From contig NZ_VFWX01000003.1 of the NCBI RefSeq assembly GCF_006442965.1, positions 124,001 through 188,000 on the forward strand: DNA of 64,000 bases, in the 5' to 3' direction. This document shows positions 25,882 to 33,738 of this stretch, piece by piece. Each line of letters starts with the position of its first letter. Position 1 is the first letter of the stretch. Source of the DNA: Mesorhizobium sp. CU3. Lineage in GTDB: Bacteria > Pseudomonadota > Alphaproteobacteria > Rhizobiales > Rhizobiaceae. The notes under the pieces are model-generated. The model was not told where the DNA came from, did no database searches, and saw only the letters and a list, made by a program, of their open reading frames with translations. A program made the translations under genes and the position numbers.

Positions 25882-27246
25882 ATGAACGAATTCGCACCCG
25901 TATTGGACGACGAAGCGGTCGCCGTCGCCCGTGTGCTTGCCAACGATCACGTCGCCGACGTGGTTGAGGCGCTCAATCACGAATCCCGCGAGACGGCCAT
26001 CGAGCTGCTTTGCGTCGTGCCGTTCGAGCGACTGGTCGAGATATTCGACCAGCCGGAGCTCGAAGGCGCGTCCGAACTCACGGAAGCCCTGCCGCGCGCC
26101 AAGGCGAGCAAGCTGTTGACCGCCATGTCGGTCGACCGCGCCGCCGATCTCTTGCGCGAGCTCGACGAACCGGCCCGCTCCGGACTGCTCGGCGCGCTCG
26201 CGCCGCCGCTGCGCGCCACGCTGCTCTCCATCCTTGGCTATCCCGAAGGCAGCGCCGCCTCGATCATGACGACGGAGTTCGTCAGCGTGCCTTCGGACTG
26301 GACCGTCGGCCGCACGCTCGACTACATCCGCAAGGTCGAGCGCACGCGCGAAACCGTCTACGCGATCTATATTGTCGATCCGCAAACGCATCTCCTGCTG
26401 CGGGCGACAGGCCTGCGCCGCCTGATCAGGGGCAATGCCGAGGATCCGATCCTGTCGGTGGCGCCGGACCGCGCGCCGGTTACGGTCACCCCGCTCACCG
26501 ACCGCGAGATCCTGGCGCAGACCATCTCCAAATACGATCTGCTCGCCGTGCCGGTCGTCGATCATGGCAAGCTGCTGGGCATCGTCACCATCGACGACAT
26601 CATCGACACGATGATCGAGGAGACGACCGAAGACGTGCATCGTTTCGGCGGCATGGAGGCGCTGGACGAGCCCTATATGAAGATGAGCTTCCTCGCCATG
26701 ATCCAGAAGCGGGCCGGCTGGCTCTGCGCGCTGTTCCTCAGCGAGATGCTGACGGCCAACGCCATGCAGAGCTATGAGAGCGAATTGGAGAAGGCGATCG
26801 TGCTGACGCTGTTCATCCCGCTGATCATGAGCTCCGGCGGCAATTCCGGCTCGCAGGCGACTTCGCTCGTCATTCGCGCAATGGCGCTGCGCGAGATCGG
26901 CTTGCGCGACTGGTGGCGCGTGGCTCTGCGCGAGCTGCCGACCGGCCTTGTGCTGGGCTCGATCCTCGGCATCGTCGGCGTCTGTCGCATCACGCTCTGG
27001 CAGTATTTCGGCTTCTACGATTACGGCCCGCACTGGGGGCATATCGCGGCGACGGTGGGGGCCGCGCTGGTCGGCATCGTCACCTTCGGTTCGCTGTCGG
27101 GCTCAATGCTACCCTTCGCGCTGAAACGCGTCGGCTTCGACCCGGCAAGTGCCTCGGCGCCCTTCGTCGCCACGCTGGTCGACGTCACCGGGCTGGTGAT
27201 CTACTTCTCGGTGGCGCTGGTCATCCTGCGCGGCACACTGTTGTAG
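25882..27246 (+). CDS. mgtE: MgtE-type magnesium transporter
   Basis: The 454-residue Mg2+ channel is in the inner membrane. An N-terminal MgtE_N superhelix (about residues 15-125) is followed by two CBS domains (about 130-255) that sense cytoplasmic Mg2+, a connecting helix, and five transmembrane helices from about 275. S-S-G-G-N-S-G-S-Q-A near residue 320 belongs to the conserved pore region. Length and domain order are standard. AAGGAG precedes the ATG. Confidence 0.95.
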   Translation: MNEFAPVLDDEAVAVARVLANDHVADVVEALNHESRETAIELLCVVPFERLVEIFDQPELEGASELTEALPRAKASKLLTAMSVDRAADLLRELDEPARSGLLGALAPPLRATLLSILGYPEGSAASIMTTEFVSVPSDWTVGRTLDYIRKVERTRETVYAIYIVDPQTHLLLRATGLRRLIRGNAEDPILSVAPDRAPVTVTPLTDREILAQTISKYDLLAVPVVDHGKLLGIVTIDDIIDTMIEETTEDVHRFGGMEALDEPYMKMSFLAMIQKRAGWLCALFLSEMLTANAMQSYESELEKAIVLTLFIPLIMSSGGNSGSQATSLVIRAMALREIGLRDWWRVALRELPTGLVLGSILGIVGVCRITLWQYFGFYDYGPHWGHIAATVGAALVGIVTFGSLSGSMLPFALKRVGFDPASASAPFVATLVDVTGLVIYFSVALVILRGTLL

Positions 27247-27303
27247 ATCGCAAGCGCCATCAGCGCCGCTGGCACAATGCCGGCGGCGCCATGATCTGTA
27301 TCA

Positions 27304-28692
27304 TCAGACGCGCTCGCCGTTCTTCACCCGATAGGTCGGCTTGTACATGGTGACCAGTTCCTCGGCCGCAGTCGGATGGACCGCCATGGTGCGGTCGAAA
27401 TCGTCCTTGGTGAGCCCGGCCTTGATCGGAATGCCGAGCAGCTGCGCCATCTCGCCGGCGTCCGGCCCCAGTATATGGGCGCCGATCACCTTCCTCGACG
27501 CGCTGTCGACCACCAGTTTCATCAGCATCTTCTCGTCGCGGCCGGACAGCGTGTGCCGCATCGGGCGGAACGAAGCGCGGTAGATCTCGATGTCCGCGAA
27601 GCGCTTGACCGCCTCGTCTTCCGACAGGCCGACGGTGCCGATCTCCGGTTGCGAGAACACCGCCGTCGGGATGGTGTCGTGATCAGGCTTGGTCGGGTTG
27701 CCTTTGAAAGCGGTCTCGACGAAGCACATCGCCTCATGGATCGCCACCGGCGTCAGTTGCACGCGGTTGGTGACGTCGCCGATCGCCCAGATGTTGTCGA
27801 CATTGGTGCGCGAATAGTCGTCGACCACGATCGCGCCGGTCTTGCCGAGTTCGACGCCGATGCCTTCCAGCCCCATATTCTCGGTGTTGGGGATGCGCCC
27901 GATCGCCAGCATCACCTGGTCGACGGTCAGCGTCTGGCCGCCGGAAAGCACCACGTTCAACCGGCCTTCCGGTGTCTTGCGCACCCATTCCGAAACCGAG
28001 TGGCACAGGATCCTGATGCCCTTCTTCTCCATTGTTTCGTGCAGCGAGCGGCGCAGGTCCATGTCGAAGCGCGACAGGATCTCCTTGCCGCGATAGACCA
28101 GCGTCGTGTCGACGCCCAAGCCATGGAAGATATTGGCGAATTCGACGGCGATATAGCCGCCGCCCTCGATCATGATCGCCTTCGGCAATTCCTTGAGATC
28201 GAAGGCCTCGTTGGAAAAGATGCAGTGTTCATGGCCGGCGAGCGCCGGATGTGGAGCCGGCCGGCCGCCGGTGGCGATCAGGATCTGGTCAACGCTGACG
28301 GTGCGATCCTCGCCAACCAGATAGATCGAATGCGGATCGACCAGCCTGGCGCGCGAATGGAAGGTCTCGCCGCCCGAGCCCTCGACATTGCGCTTGTAGA
28401 TCGCCTCGAGCCTAGCGATCTCCTTGTCCTTGTTGGCGACCAGCGTCGGCCAGTCGAAGCTCGCTTCCGGCACCGTCCAGCCGTAGCCCGCGGCATCGGC
28501 GAAATGTTCGGGAAACTGCGAGGCGTAGACATAGAGCTTCTTCGGCACGCAGCCGCGGATGACGCAGGTGCCGCCGAACCGATACTCTTCGGCGATGGCG
28601 ACGCGCTTGCCCATCGCCGCCGCCACCCGGGCCGCCCTCACCCCGCCCGAGCCGCCGCCGATGACGAAAAGATCGTAGTCGTAACCGGCCAT
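27304..28692 (-). CDS. gor: Glutathione-disulfide reductase
   Basis: This 462-residue flavoenzyme reduces oxidised glutathione with NADPH. The FAD motif G-G-G-S-G-G-V-R lies at residues 12-19, and the redox-active pair is in G-G-T-C-V-I-R-G-C-V-P-K-K (about 41-53). The C-terminal dimer domain ends with H-P-T-A-A-E-E, carrying the catalytic His-Glu pair. The DUF2059-rpiA pair lies upstream on the same strand, separated by a terminator and a RIME-like repeat. Confidence 0.95.
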   Translation of the reverse strand: MAGYDYDLFVIGGGSGGVRAARVAAAMGKRVAIAEEYRFGGTCVIRGCVPKKLYVYASQFPEHFADAAGYGWTVPEASFDWPTLVANKDKEIARLEAIYKRNVEGSGGETFHSRARLVDPHSIYLVGEDRTVSVDQILIATGGRPAPHPALAGHEHCIFSNEAFDLKELPKAIMIEGGGYIAVEFANIFHGLGVDTTLVYRGKEILSRFDMDLRRSLHETMEKKGIRILCHSVSEWVRKTPEGRLNVVLSGGQTLTVDQVMLAIGRIPNTENMGLEGIGVELGKTGAIVVDDYSRTNVDNIWAIGDVTNRVQLTPVAIHEAMCFVETAFKGNPTKPDHDTIPTAVFSQPEIGTVGLSEDEAVKRFADIEIYRASFRPMRHTLSGRDEKMLMKLVVDSASRKVIGAHILGPDAGEMAQLLGIPIKAGLTKDDFDRTMAVHPTAAEELVTMYKPTYRVKNGERV

Positions 28693-28710
28693 GACGGGAG
28701 CTCCTGAGCT

Positions 28711-28766
28711 AGAGCAATTCCAGGAAAAGTGTGAAGCGATTTTTCGTCAGGAATTGCGTCGAAACA
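28711..28766. repeat. RIME-like palindromic repeat upstream of gor
   Basis: GAGCAATTCC-AGGAAAAG on the left is mirrored by CAGGAATTGCGTC on the right around a GAAGCGATTTTTC centre. Close relatives occur at 18683, 47030 and 49730. Confidence 0.65.
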
Positions 28767-28808
28767 AAGCGATATCGAGGCAGAGGTAGGCTGCCGGGCG
28801 CCAAAAGA

Positions 28809-28832
28809 AAAGCCCGGACAAAGCCGGGCTTT
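28809..28832 (-). terminator. Terminator of the rpiA-DUF2059 unit
   Basis: AAAGCCCGG and CCGGGCTTT form a perfect 9-bp stem with a 6-nt loop. On the minus strand it is followed by TTCTTTT, a reasonable U-tract. Confidence 0.8.
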
Positions 28833-28865
28833 CTGGTCCAGGGACCTTGGCAGATTTGAACTCGG

Positions 28866-29465
28866 TCAGTTCGCGGAATTGTCCGCCGGAGCTGAGCCGT
28901 CCGCCGGAGCCGTGTTGTCGGCGGGAGCCGTCGCGTCCGGCGCCGGAGCGGCAGGTGCCGCGGCCTTGGCGGCAGCAGCAAGCGTTTCGCCCACCTGCTG
29001 GGCGAGATCGCGGGCGATGCCGTTCTGCCAGATGTCGGCGGCCTTCACGAGCTCACGCGTCACGGTCGGGCCGCTGTCCAGCAGCTTCTTGCCGGAATCC
29101 GAACTGTAGAAGGCGGCTATGTCGTTCAGTTCCTTCTCGGAGAACACCTTGGCGTAGGCGAGTGCGGCTTCCTTCTCCAGGTCCGCGCGTCGGGCGGCCA
29201 TGGCGATCGCCTTCTCGCTGACCGTCTTGTTGATCAGCTCCTGCATGTCCGGGTTCTTCTGGATGAGGTTCGACTCGAGCGCCGCGGCCGCCTGCGGCAA
29301 GATGTTGTCGAAGGAGTCCGTTGCGTGGATCGCCACGACGGCAGCCCGCGCGGCCTTCAAATGCGATTCGCTGACGTCCTGCGCGAATACCGGCGAGGAC
29401 AGCGCGATGACGGCCGACGCCGCCAGGAACATCGAAAGGCGGCGAACTCGCTTATGCAACATCAT
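28866..29465 (-). CDS. DUF2059 periplasmic protein
   Basis: The 199-residue protein has a signal peptide ending S-S-P-V-F-A. The DUF2059 domain is recognised by [20 protein letters not shown] (about residues 118-137). The tail is a low-complexity Ala/Pro/Asp repeat (A-P-A-D-N/G). The ATG at 29465 lies inside the end of rpiA (14-nt overlap), so the two genes are probably co-translated. Function unknown. Confidence 0.85.
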   Translation of the reverse strand: MMLHKRVRRLSMFLAASAVIALSSPVFAQDVSESHLKAARAAVVAIHATDSFDNILPQAAAALESNLIQKNPDMQELINKTVSEKAIAMAARRADLEKEAALAYAKVFSEKELNDIAAFYSSDSGKKLLDSGPTVTRELVKAADIWQNGIARDLAQQVGETLAAAAKAAAPAAPAPDATAPADNTAPADGSAPADNSAN

Positions 29466-30183
29466 GGTCGGTAGAACTCCCTGGTTTTCGGGCGGCATGG
29501 ACGGTTTCGATACCGTCGCCGCCGGCGATGATGGCCGTTGACGCCAGCCCGATGAATAGACCGTGCTCGACAACGCCTGGAATGGCGAAGAGAGCATTCG
29601 AAAGCGCTCTTGTATCCGGAATGCGGCCAAAAGATGCATCGAGGATAAAGTGGCCGCCGTCTGTAACAAAAGGCTGGCCTGCCGTCATCCTCAATGTAAT
29701 CGGGCCGGACAGGCCGAGGCGTGCGGCAGCCGCGGCAATCGCGATCTCGGTGGCGCGCAGGCCGAATTTGTTGACCTCGATCGGCAGCGGAAACCGCCCG
29801 AGGGTTTCGACCATCTTGGATTTGTCGGCGATGACGATCATGCGCTGCGAAGCCGCCGCGACGATCTTTTCGCGCAGCAGCGCGCCGCCGCCGCCCTTGA
29901 TCAGGGTCAGGTCCGGATCGACCTCGTCGGCGCCGTCGATGGTGAGATCGAGTTCGGGCGTCTCCTCCAGCGTCGACAGCCGCACGCCGAGCTCGCGGCA
30001 AAGTGCTGCGGTGCGCTCCGAAGTCGGCACGCCGATCACCTCGAGGCCGGTCGCGACCTTCTCGGCCAGCAGCCGCACGAACTCTTCCGCCGTGGTGCCG
30101 GTGCCGATGCCGAGCCGCATGCCGCTGACGACATGGGCGAGCGCTGCCCGCGCCGCCTCGACCTTCAACTGCCTTGCATCCAT
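29452..30183 (-). CDS. rpiA: Ribose-5-phosphate isomerase A
   Basis: This 243-residue enzyme interconverts ribose-5-phosphate and ribulose-5-phosphate in the pentose phosphate pathway. Active-site loops are present: G-T-G-T-T-A-E-E-F (about 27-35), D-G-A-D-E-V-D (about 83-89) and [11 protein letters not shown] (about 95-105), with the catalytic glutamate in R-E-K. It is divergent from gph, and its 3' end overlaps the DUF2059 gene. Confidence 0.95.
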   Translation of the reverse strand: MDARQLKVEAARAALAHVVSGMRLGIGTGTTAEEFVRLLAEKVATGLEVIGVPTSERTAALCRELGVRLSTLEETPELDLTIDGADEVDPDLTLIKGGGGALLREKIVAAASQRMIVIADKSKMVETLGRFPLPIEVNKFGLRATEIAIAAAAARLGLSGPITLRMTAGQPFVTDGGHFILDASFGRIPDTRALSNALFAIPGVVEHGLFIGLASTAIIAGGDGIETVHAARKPGSSTDHDVA

Positions 30184-30331
30184 GCGGGGTTCCGATTTCG
30201 CCGGTTTCGCGCGCCTCCTAGCATTTTTGCCAGCGCCGTCAAAGGCTCAGCTGTGGACCGATCGAGCCTTCTTGCTTGAAGCCGATGCAGCCTGTATCGG
30301 CAGCAGTAATTCAACGGCATCAGGATTGACC

Positions 30332-31012
30332 ATGACCCGCCCGATCATCGTGTTCGACCTCGACGGGACTCTGGTCGATACCGCGCCCGATCTGCTCGAC
30401 AGTCTGAACCACAGCCTGGCGGCGAGCGAGCTGGCGGCCGTCGACGAGGCCGGCTTCCGCCGCTTTGTAGGCCATGGCGGCCGCGTCATGATCGAGCGCG
30501 CGCATGCCGCGCAGAACAAGGCGCTGGCGACGCAGGAGCACGACCGGCTCCTGAAACTCTTCCTCGACCATTACACGCTCAACATACCCGGCAAGTCGCG
30601 CCCCTACCCCGGCGTGATTGCGGCGCTCGACCGTTTTCGAGCCGCCGGCTATTTGATGGCGGTCTGCACCAACAAATACGAGGCCAATTCCGTGGCGCTG
30701 ATCGGCGCGCTCGGCCTGGAAAACTATTTTGCCGCGATCTGCGGCCAGGACACGTTTGCCTTCCGCAAACCCGACCCGCGCCACCTCACCGAGACGATCC
30801 GGCTGGCCGGCGGCGACCCGGAAAACGCTTTGATGGTCGGCGATTCGCAAACCGACATCGATACCGCCAAGGCGGCAGGCATTCCCGTGGTCGCGGTCGA
30901 TTTCGGCTACACCGATCGCCATGTGCGCGAATTCGAGCCGACGCTAGTGATCTCGCATTTCGACACGCTGACGCCGGCCCTGGCGCAGAAGCTGATCGCG
31001 GCCGCGTGGTAA
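30332..31012 (+). CDS. gph: Phosphoglycolate phosphatase-like HAD hydrolase
   Basis: The 226-residue cytoplasmic HAD phosphatase has motif I D-L-D-G-T-L-V-D-T (Asp9 nucleophile), motif II in C-T-N-K, and motif III/IV K-P-D-P...V-G-D-S-Q-T-D. It removes phosphoglycolate formed during DNA repair or oxygenation. The frame is open far upstream through the divergent rpiA, which is not coding on this strand. Specificity is inferred from overall similarity. Confidence 0.88.
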   Translation: MTRPIIVFDLDGTLVDTAPDLLDSLNHSLAASELAAVDEAGFRRFVGHGGRVMIERAHAAQNKALATQEHDRLLKLFLDHYTLNIPGKSRPYPGVIAALDRFRAAGYLMAVCTNKYEANSVALIGALGLENYFAAICGQDTFAFRKPDPRHLTETIRLAGGDPENALMVGDSQTDIDTAKAAGIPVVAVDFGYTDRHVREFEPTLVISHFDTLTPALAQKLIAAAW

Positions 31013-31071
31013 GGCTTCTTGGCAGTCTGCCGACCGGAGAAACCATCCCGAAAGATCGCCGGCACATTGCC

Positions 31072-31100
31072 TTGACTTAGCGCACCCGCCTCCCTTATAT
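31072..31100 (+). promoter_or_regulatory. sigma70 promoter of tRNA-Val
   Basis: TTGACT (31072-31077), exactly 17 bp, TTATAT (31095-31100), about 25 bp before the mature tRNA. This is the clearest housekeeping promoter in the window. Confidence 0.8.
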
Positions 31101-31131
31101 CGCGGCTCGCTTCGGCCTTCGGGCCCAAGGC

Positions 31132-31206
31132 GGGCGATTAGCTCAGCGGGAGAGCACACCCTTCACACGGGTGGGGTCGCAGGTTCAATCCCTGCATCGC
31201 CCACCA
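31132..31206 (+). tRNA. tRNA-Val (anticodon CAC)
   Basis: The cloverleaf is complete: acceptor GGGCGAT/ATCGCCC, D-stem GCTC/GAGC, anticodon stem CACCC/GGGTG with loop TTCACAC, and T-stem GCAGG/CCTGC with TTCAATC. The anticodon CAC reads GUG. The 3' CCA is encoded. Confidence 0.97.
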
Positions 31207-31235
31207 TCTAACCTCTCGAAATGGTTAGATGATTT
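31205..31235 (+). terminator. Stem-loop directly after tRNA-Val
   Basis: CATCTAACC pairs with GGTTAGATG (9 bp, 9-nt loop) starting within the CCA end. Only a short ATTTA follows, so it may be a terminator or a 3' processing signal. The remaining 200 bp to the next gene show no other structure that I can name. Confidence 0.45.
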
Positions 31236-31438
31236 AGCTCAATCGCATGCTCTCAAAAGACCGCTGGTGCGTTAGCCGGCCAGGCCGCCCGCATAGCTGA
31301 AGTGCTACTGAGCTCATCATCTGTGCCGCGCTGGCGATCCAAAAAAGTTGATGTGCCGTGTCGGCTTCGCCGTCGGTCAACCGTCTTCAAGCAGACGTCA
31401 CTCGCTGGACCGCACCTCGACAACGAAAGGATTGACCG

Positions 31439-31858
31439 ATGAGCAAGAAGATTTTTGTGAGCCTGCCAGTTACTGACGTAAAGGCGTCCATGGCTTTCTA
31501 TGAATCTCTCGGCTTCCGGAACAATCCCCGGTTTACCAGCGAGACGGCTGCCGGGATGATATGGAGTGAAGAAATCAACTTCATGCTCCTCAGCCGGGAA
31601 AAATGGCAAGCGATGACCACCCGCCCCATCCCACCGTCAACCTCCAGCGAGGTGATGCTGGCACTGTCCCTGGATAGCCGCGAAGCCGTCGACGCCATGG
31701 CCGCCGCAGCCGCCGCGAACGGTGGCACGGCCGACATCAATCCAGTCGAAGACCATGGGTTTATGTACACCCGAGACCTTGCCGACCCCGATGGTCATGC
31801 CGTGGGCGCGATGTGGCTGGACGTTTCCGCAATGCCTGCGGGCGACGAGGCGGACTGA
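31439..31858 (+). CDS. VOC-superfamily (glyoxalase/bleomycin-resistance-like) protein
   Basis: The 139-residue cytoplasmic protein starts K-I-F-V-S-L-P-V-T-D-V-K-A-S-M-A-F-Y-E-S, the beta-alpha opening of the vicinal oxygen chelate fold, and ends with D-P-D-G-H-A-V-G-A-M-W in the last metal-ligand strand. One module of the fold is visible, so a homodimer is expected. It lies downstream of the tRNA. Substrate unknown. Confidence 0.8.
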   Translation: MSKKIFVSLPVTDVKASMAFYESLGFRNNPRFTSETAAGMIWSEEINFMLLSREKWQAMTTRPIPPSTSSEVMLALSLDSREAVDAMAAAAAANGGTADINPVEDHGFMYTRDLADPDGHAVGAMWLDVSAMPAGDEAD

Positions 31859-31881
31859 CCGGGCTTATTTGATAGCGACGC

Positions 31882-32052
31882 TCAGATCAGCCCCCGTCTC
31901 ACATTCATCCGCGTCACCGCCGTCACCAACACGGCACCGGTCATGAAATAGAGAGTGGCGATGATGTGTCCCTGGTGGAAATGCAGCCCGGCGAACAGCA
32001 GGGCCGTGACCACGGCGAGGAAGGCGATGATGCGCGAGAATTCGTCGGGCAT
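31882..32052 (-). CDS. Small membrane protein
   Basis: A 56-residue protein has two hydrophobic stretches (F-L-A-V-V-T-A-L-L-F-A-G-L and I-I-A-T-L-Y-F-M-T-G-A-V-L-V) and a basic end (R-M-N-V-R-R-G). AAGG stands 7 nt before the ATG. I do not recognise the family; convergent with the VOC gene. Confidence 0.6.
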   Translation of the reverse strand: MPDEFSRIIAFLAVVTALLFAGLHFHQGHIIATLYFMTGAVLVTAVTRMNVRRGLI

Positions 32053-32190
32053 GGGGCGACCTTGTAGACGTAAGATGCGTTGAGCGGCCGCCCTCAATTC
32101 AGCCGACCGCTGCATAGAGCGGTTTTGGATTTTTCGCAATCGGGCTCGATGCGGACGCCGGATAGCGCGATCCTTGCCCTGCAAAGACGT

Positions 32191-33738
32191 CTAAGCCAGA
32201 TCCACCTCTACCCACAGCCCGCCCGGACCGCGCGCGGCGGCACGCGGCGCGCTGCGCACGGCCTGGATCGAGCCAGACGGCGCGGCGAATGTAGGCTTAC
32301 CGTTCTTGTCGGCCAGCCATGGATCATCAGCCCGGATGACGCGGCCTTTGGTCTTCGTTTCGAGCGCGGTCAGGATGCCGTCATAGGGCATTGCGCCCCA
32401 GTGCACCTTCACCGCGTCGAGCTTGTTGGTGGGGATGAAGGCCGACAGGTCCGAGCTGGTCAGCAGATCGAAGCCCTGTTTTTCCGGCGTGGCGTTCTGG
32501 CTGCCGTGATGCGCGACCTTGAGATAGACGGTGCGCGCCAACAGGTCGGCGGTGGCGACGGTTCCCTGCCCCATTGGCCATTTCAGGTCTTTCCAGCTGA
32601 GCCAGTTGCCGATCTGGGCGTCGCCGGGAAACAGGAATACCCGGCCTGAGTCGATGAATTCGAACGCGAGCACCAGGCTGGTGTTGTTGACGCCGCGGTC
32701 GAGCTGCATGGCGAGATCGGCGGCGATGCCCATCCAGTCGGCGTCGATGCGACGCCAGGACTGGTCGCGGTTCTCCATCGGGGCTGCGCCCGACACCGGC
32801 CCGGAATAGTGCCGGCGCACATAGGCGCCGATATCGATGGTCGGGTCGCTGCCTGCGTCGCCGTTGAGCGCTGCAGATAGCGGCGTGCCGACATAGCGGT
32901 CGAACGGGCTGAGCTCGTCGATGTAGGTCGGATCGTCAGCGGCGTTCATCTTGAGCCCGCTCGCTAGCGCCTTTGCGAGGGGGCCGCCGCCGGCCAGCGG
33001 GAACATTTCGCTGGCTTTGTCCTCCAGCCGCAGCGCCGCCCTGTCGCGCGGCGGCCCGAACACATAGATGCGCAGATTGGGCAGGCCGTCGACCGACAGC
33101 GGCCCGGCGCCCGGCTCGAAATAGGTCGGCGACGGTTTTTGCGACAGTTTGGCGGCCGCGTCACGGGCCGAACGCACGCGTTCGCCGACGGCGCCGAACT
33201 GGAAGCCGAGCAGAGCCTGCAGGCCATCCCGGATCCCCGCCATGTAGGGGTTGAGCCCTTGCATGCCGTCGAGCTTCTGGCCGGCGCTTTGCAATGCCGC
33301 CAGCGCCTGGCCCTTGAATTTGTCGAGCTCGCCCGCCTCCGGGTCGGCGCCGTTTTCGGTCCAGGCCATCCAGACATCGCCGATCGAGAAACCCGAAAAC
33401 AGGTCCTTCGCGGTCAGGAACCCAGAGACATGGTCCCAGTGCTCATGGGTGACGACAAGCACGTCGATCTTGCCGCCAGTCTCTTGTCTGAGATCGGCGA
33501 CGATATCGTTGATCAGCGCCGGTCCGCCGGTGATCGAGACATGGACGCCGCAGTCGATCAGCATGCGAAACAGCGAGCCGTCCGGCTTGGCGAATGTGAG
33601 CAGATGGCAATCGCCGATGCCCTGGCAATAGTGCCGTACCGTCAATGCCGACCGAGACATTGGCGGCTGGGCCGCAGACGCGCTCCGCGGCCTCCTGGCC
33701 GTCGCTGGCTTCCTGGCTGCCGCTGGCTTGCTAGACAT
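32191..33738 (-). CDS. ComEC-like metallo-beta-lactamase-fold hydrolase
   Basis: The 515-residue protein has the metal motif T-H-E-H-W-D-H (His98, His100, Asp102, His103), L-F-P-G-D-A in the middle and K-V-A-H-H-G-S (His410), the pattern of the stand-alone ComEC/Rec2 hydrolase domain. No membrane segments and no signal peptide are seen; the N-terminus (about residues 1-27) is Ala/Arg/Lys-rich. The start overlaps the end of the S8-metallopeptidase gene by 8 nt, so the two are made together. A large insert (about residues 130-300) separates the metal motifs. Substrate unknown; nuclease or phosphodiesterase activity is possible. Confidence 0.85.
   Translation of the reverse strand: MSSKPAAARKPATARRPRSASAAQPPMSRSALTVRHYCQGIGDCHLLTFAKPDGSLFRMLIDCGVHVSITGGPALINDIVADLRQETGGKIDVLVVTHEHWDHVSGFLTAKDLFSGFSIGDVWMAWTENGADPEAGELDKFKGQALAALQSAGQKLDGMQGLNPYMAGIRDGLQALLGFQFGAVGERVRSARDAAAKLSQKPSPTYFEPGAGPLSVDGLPNLRIYVFGPPRDRAALRLEDKASEMFPLAGGGPLAKALASGLKMNAADDPTYIDELSPFDRYVGTPLSAALNGDAGSDPTIDIGAYVRRHYSGPVSGAAPMENRDQSWRRIDADWMGIAADLAMQLDRGVNNTSLVLAFEFIDSGRVFLFPGDAQIGNWLSWKDLKWPMGQGTVATADLLARTVYLKVAHHGSQNATPEKQGFDLLTSSDLSAFIPTNKLDAVKVHWGAMPYDGILTALETKTKGRVIRADDPWLADKNGKPTFAAPSGSIQAVRSAPRAAARGPGGLWVEVDLA

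Noticed and set aside
31132..31438. tRNA-Val as integration site of a genomic island
   Set aside because: No integrase gene and no repeat of the tRNA 3' end found downstream; neighbouring genes look like normal chromosome.
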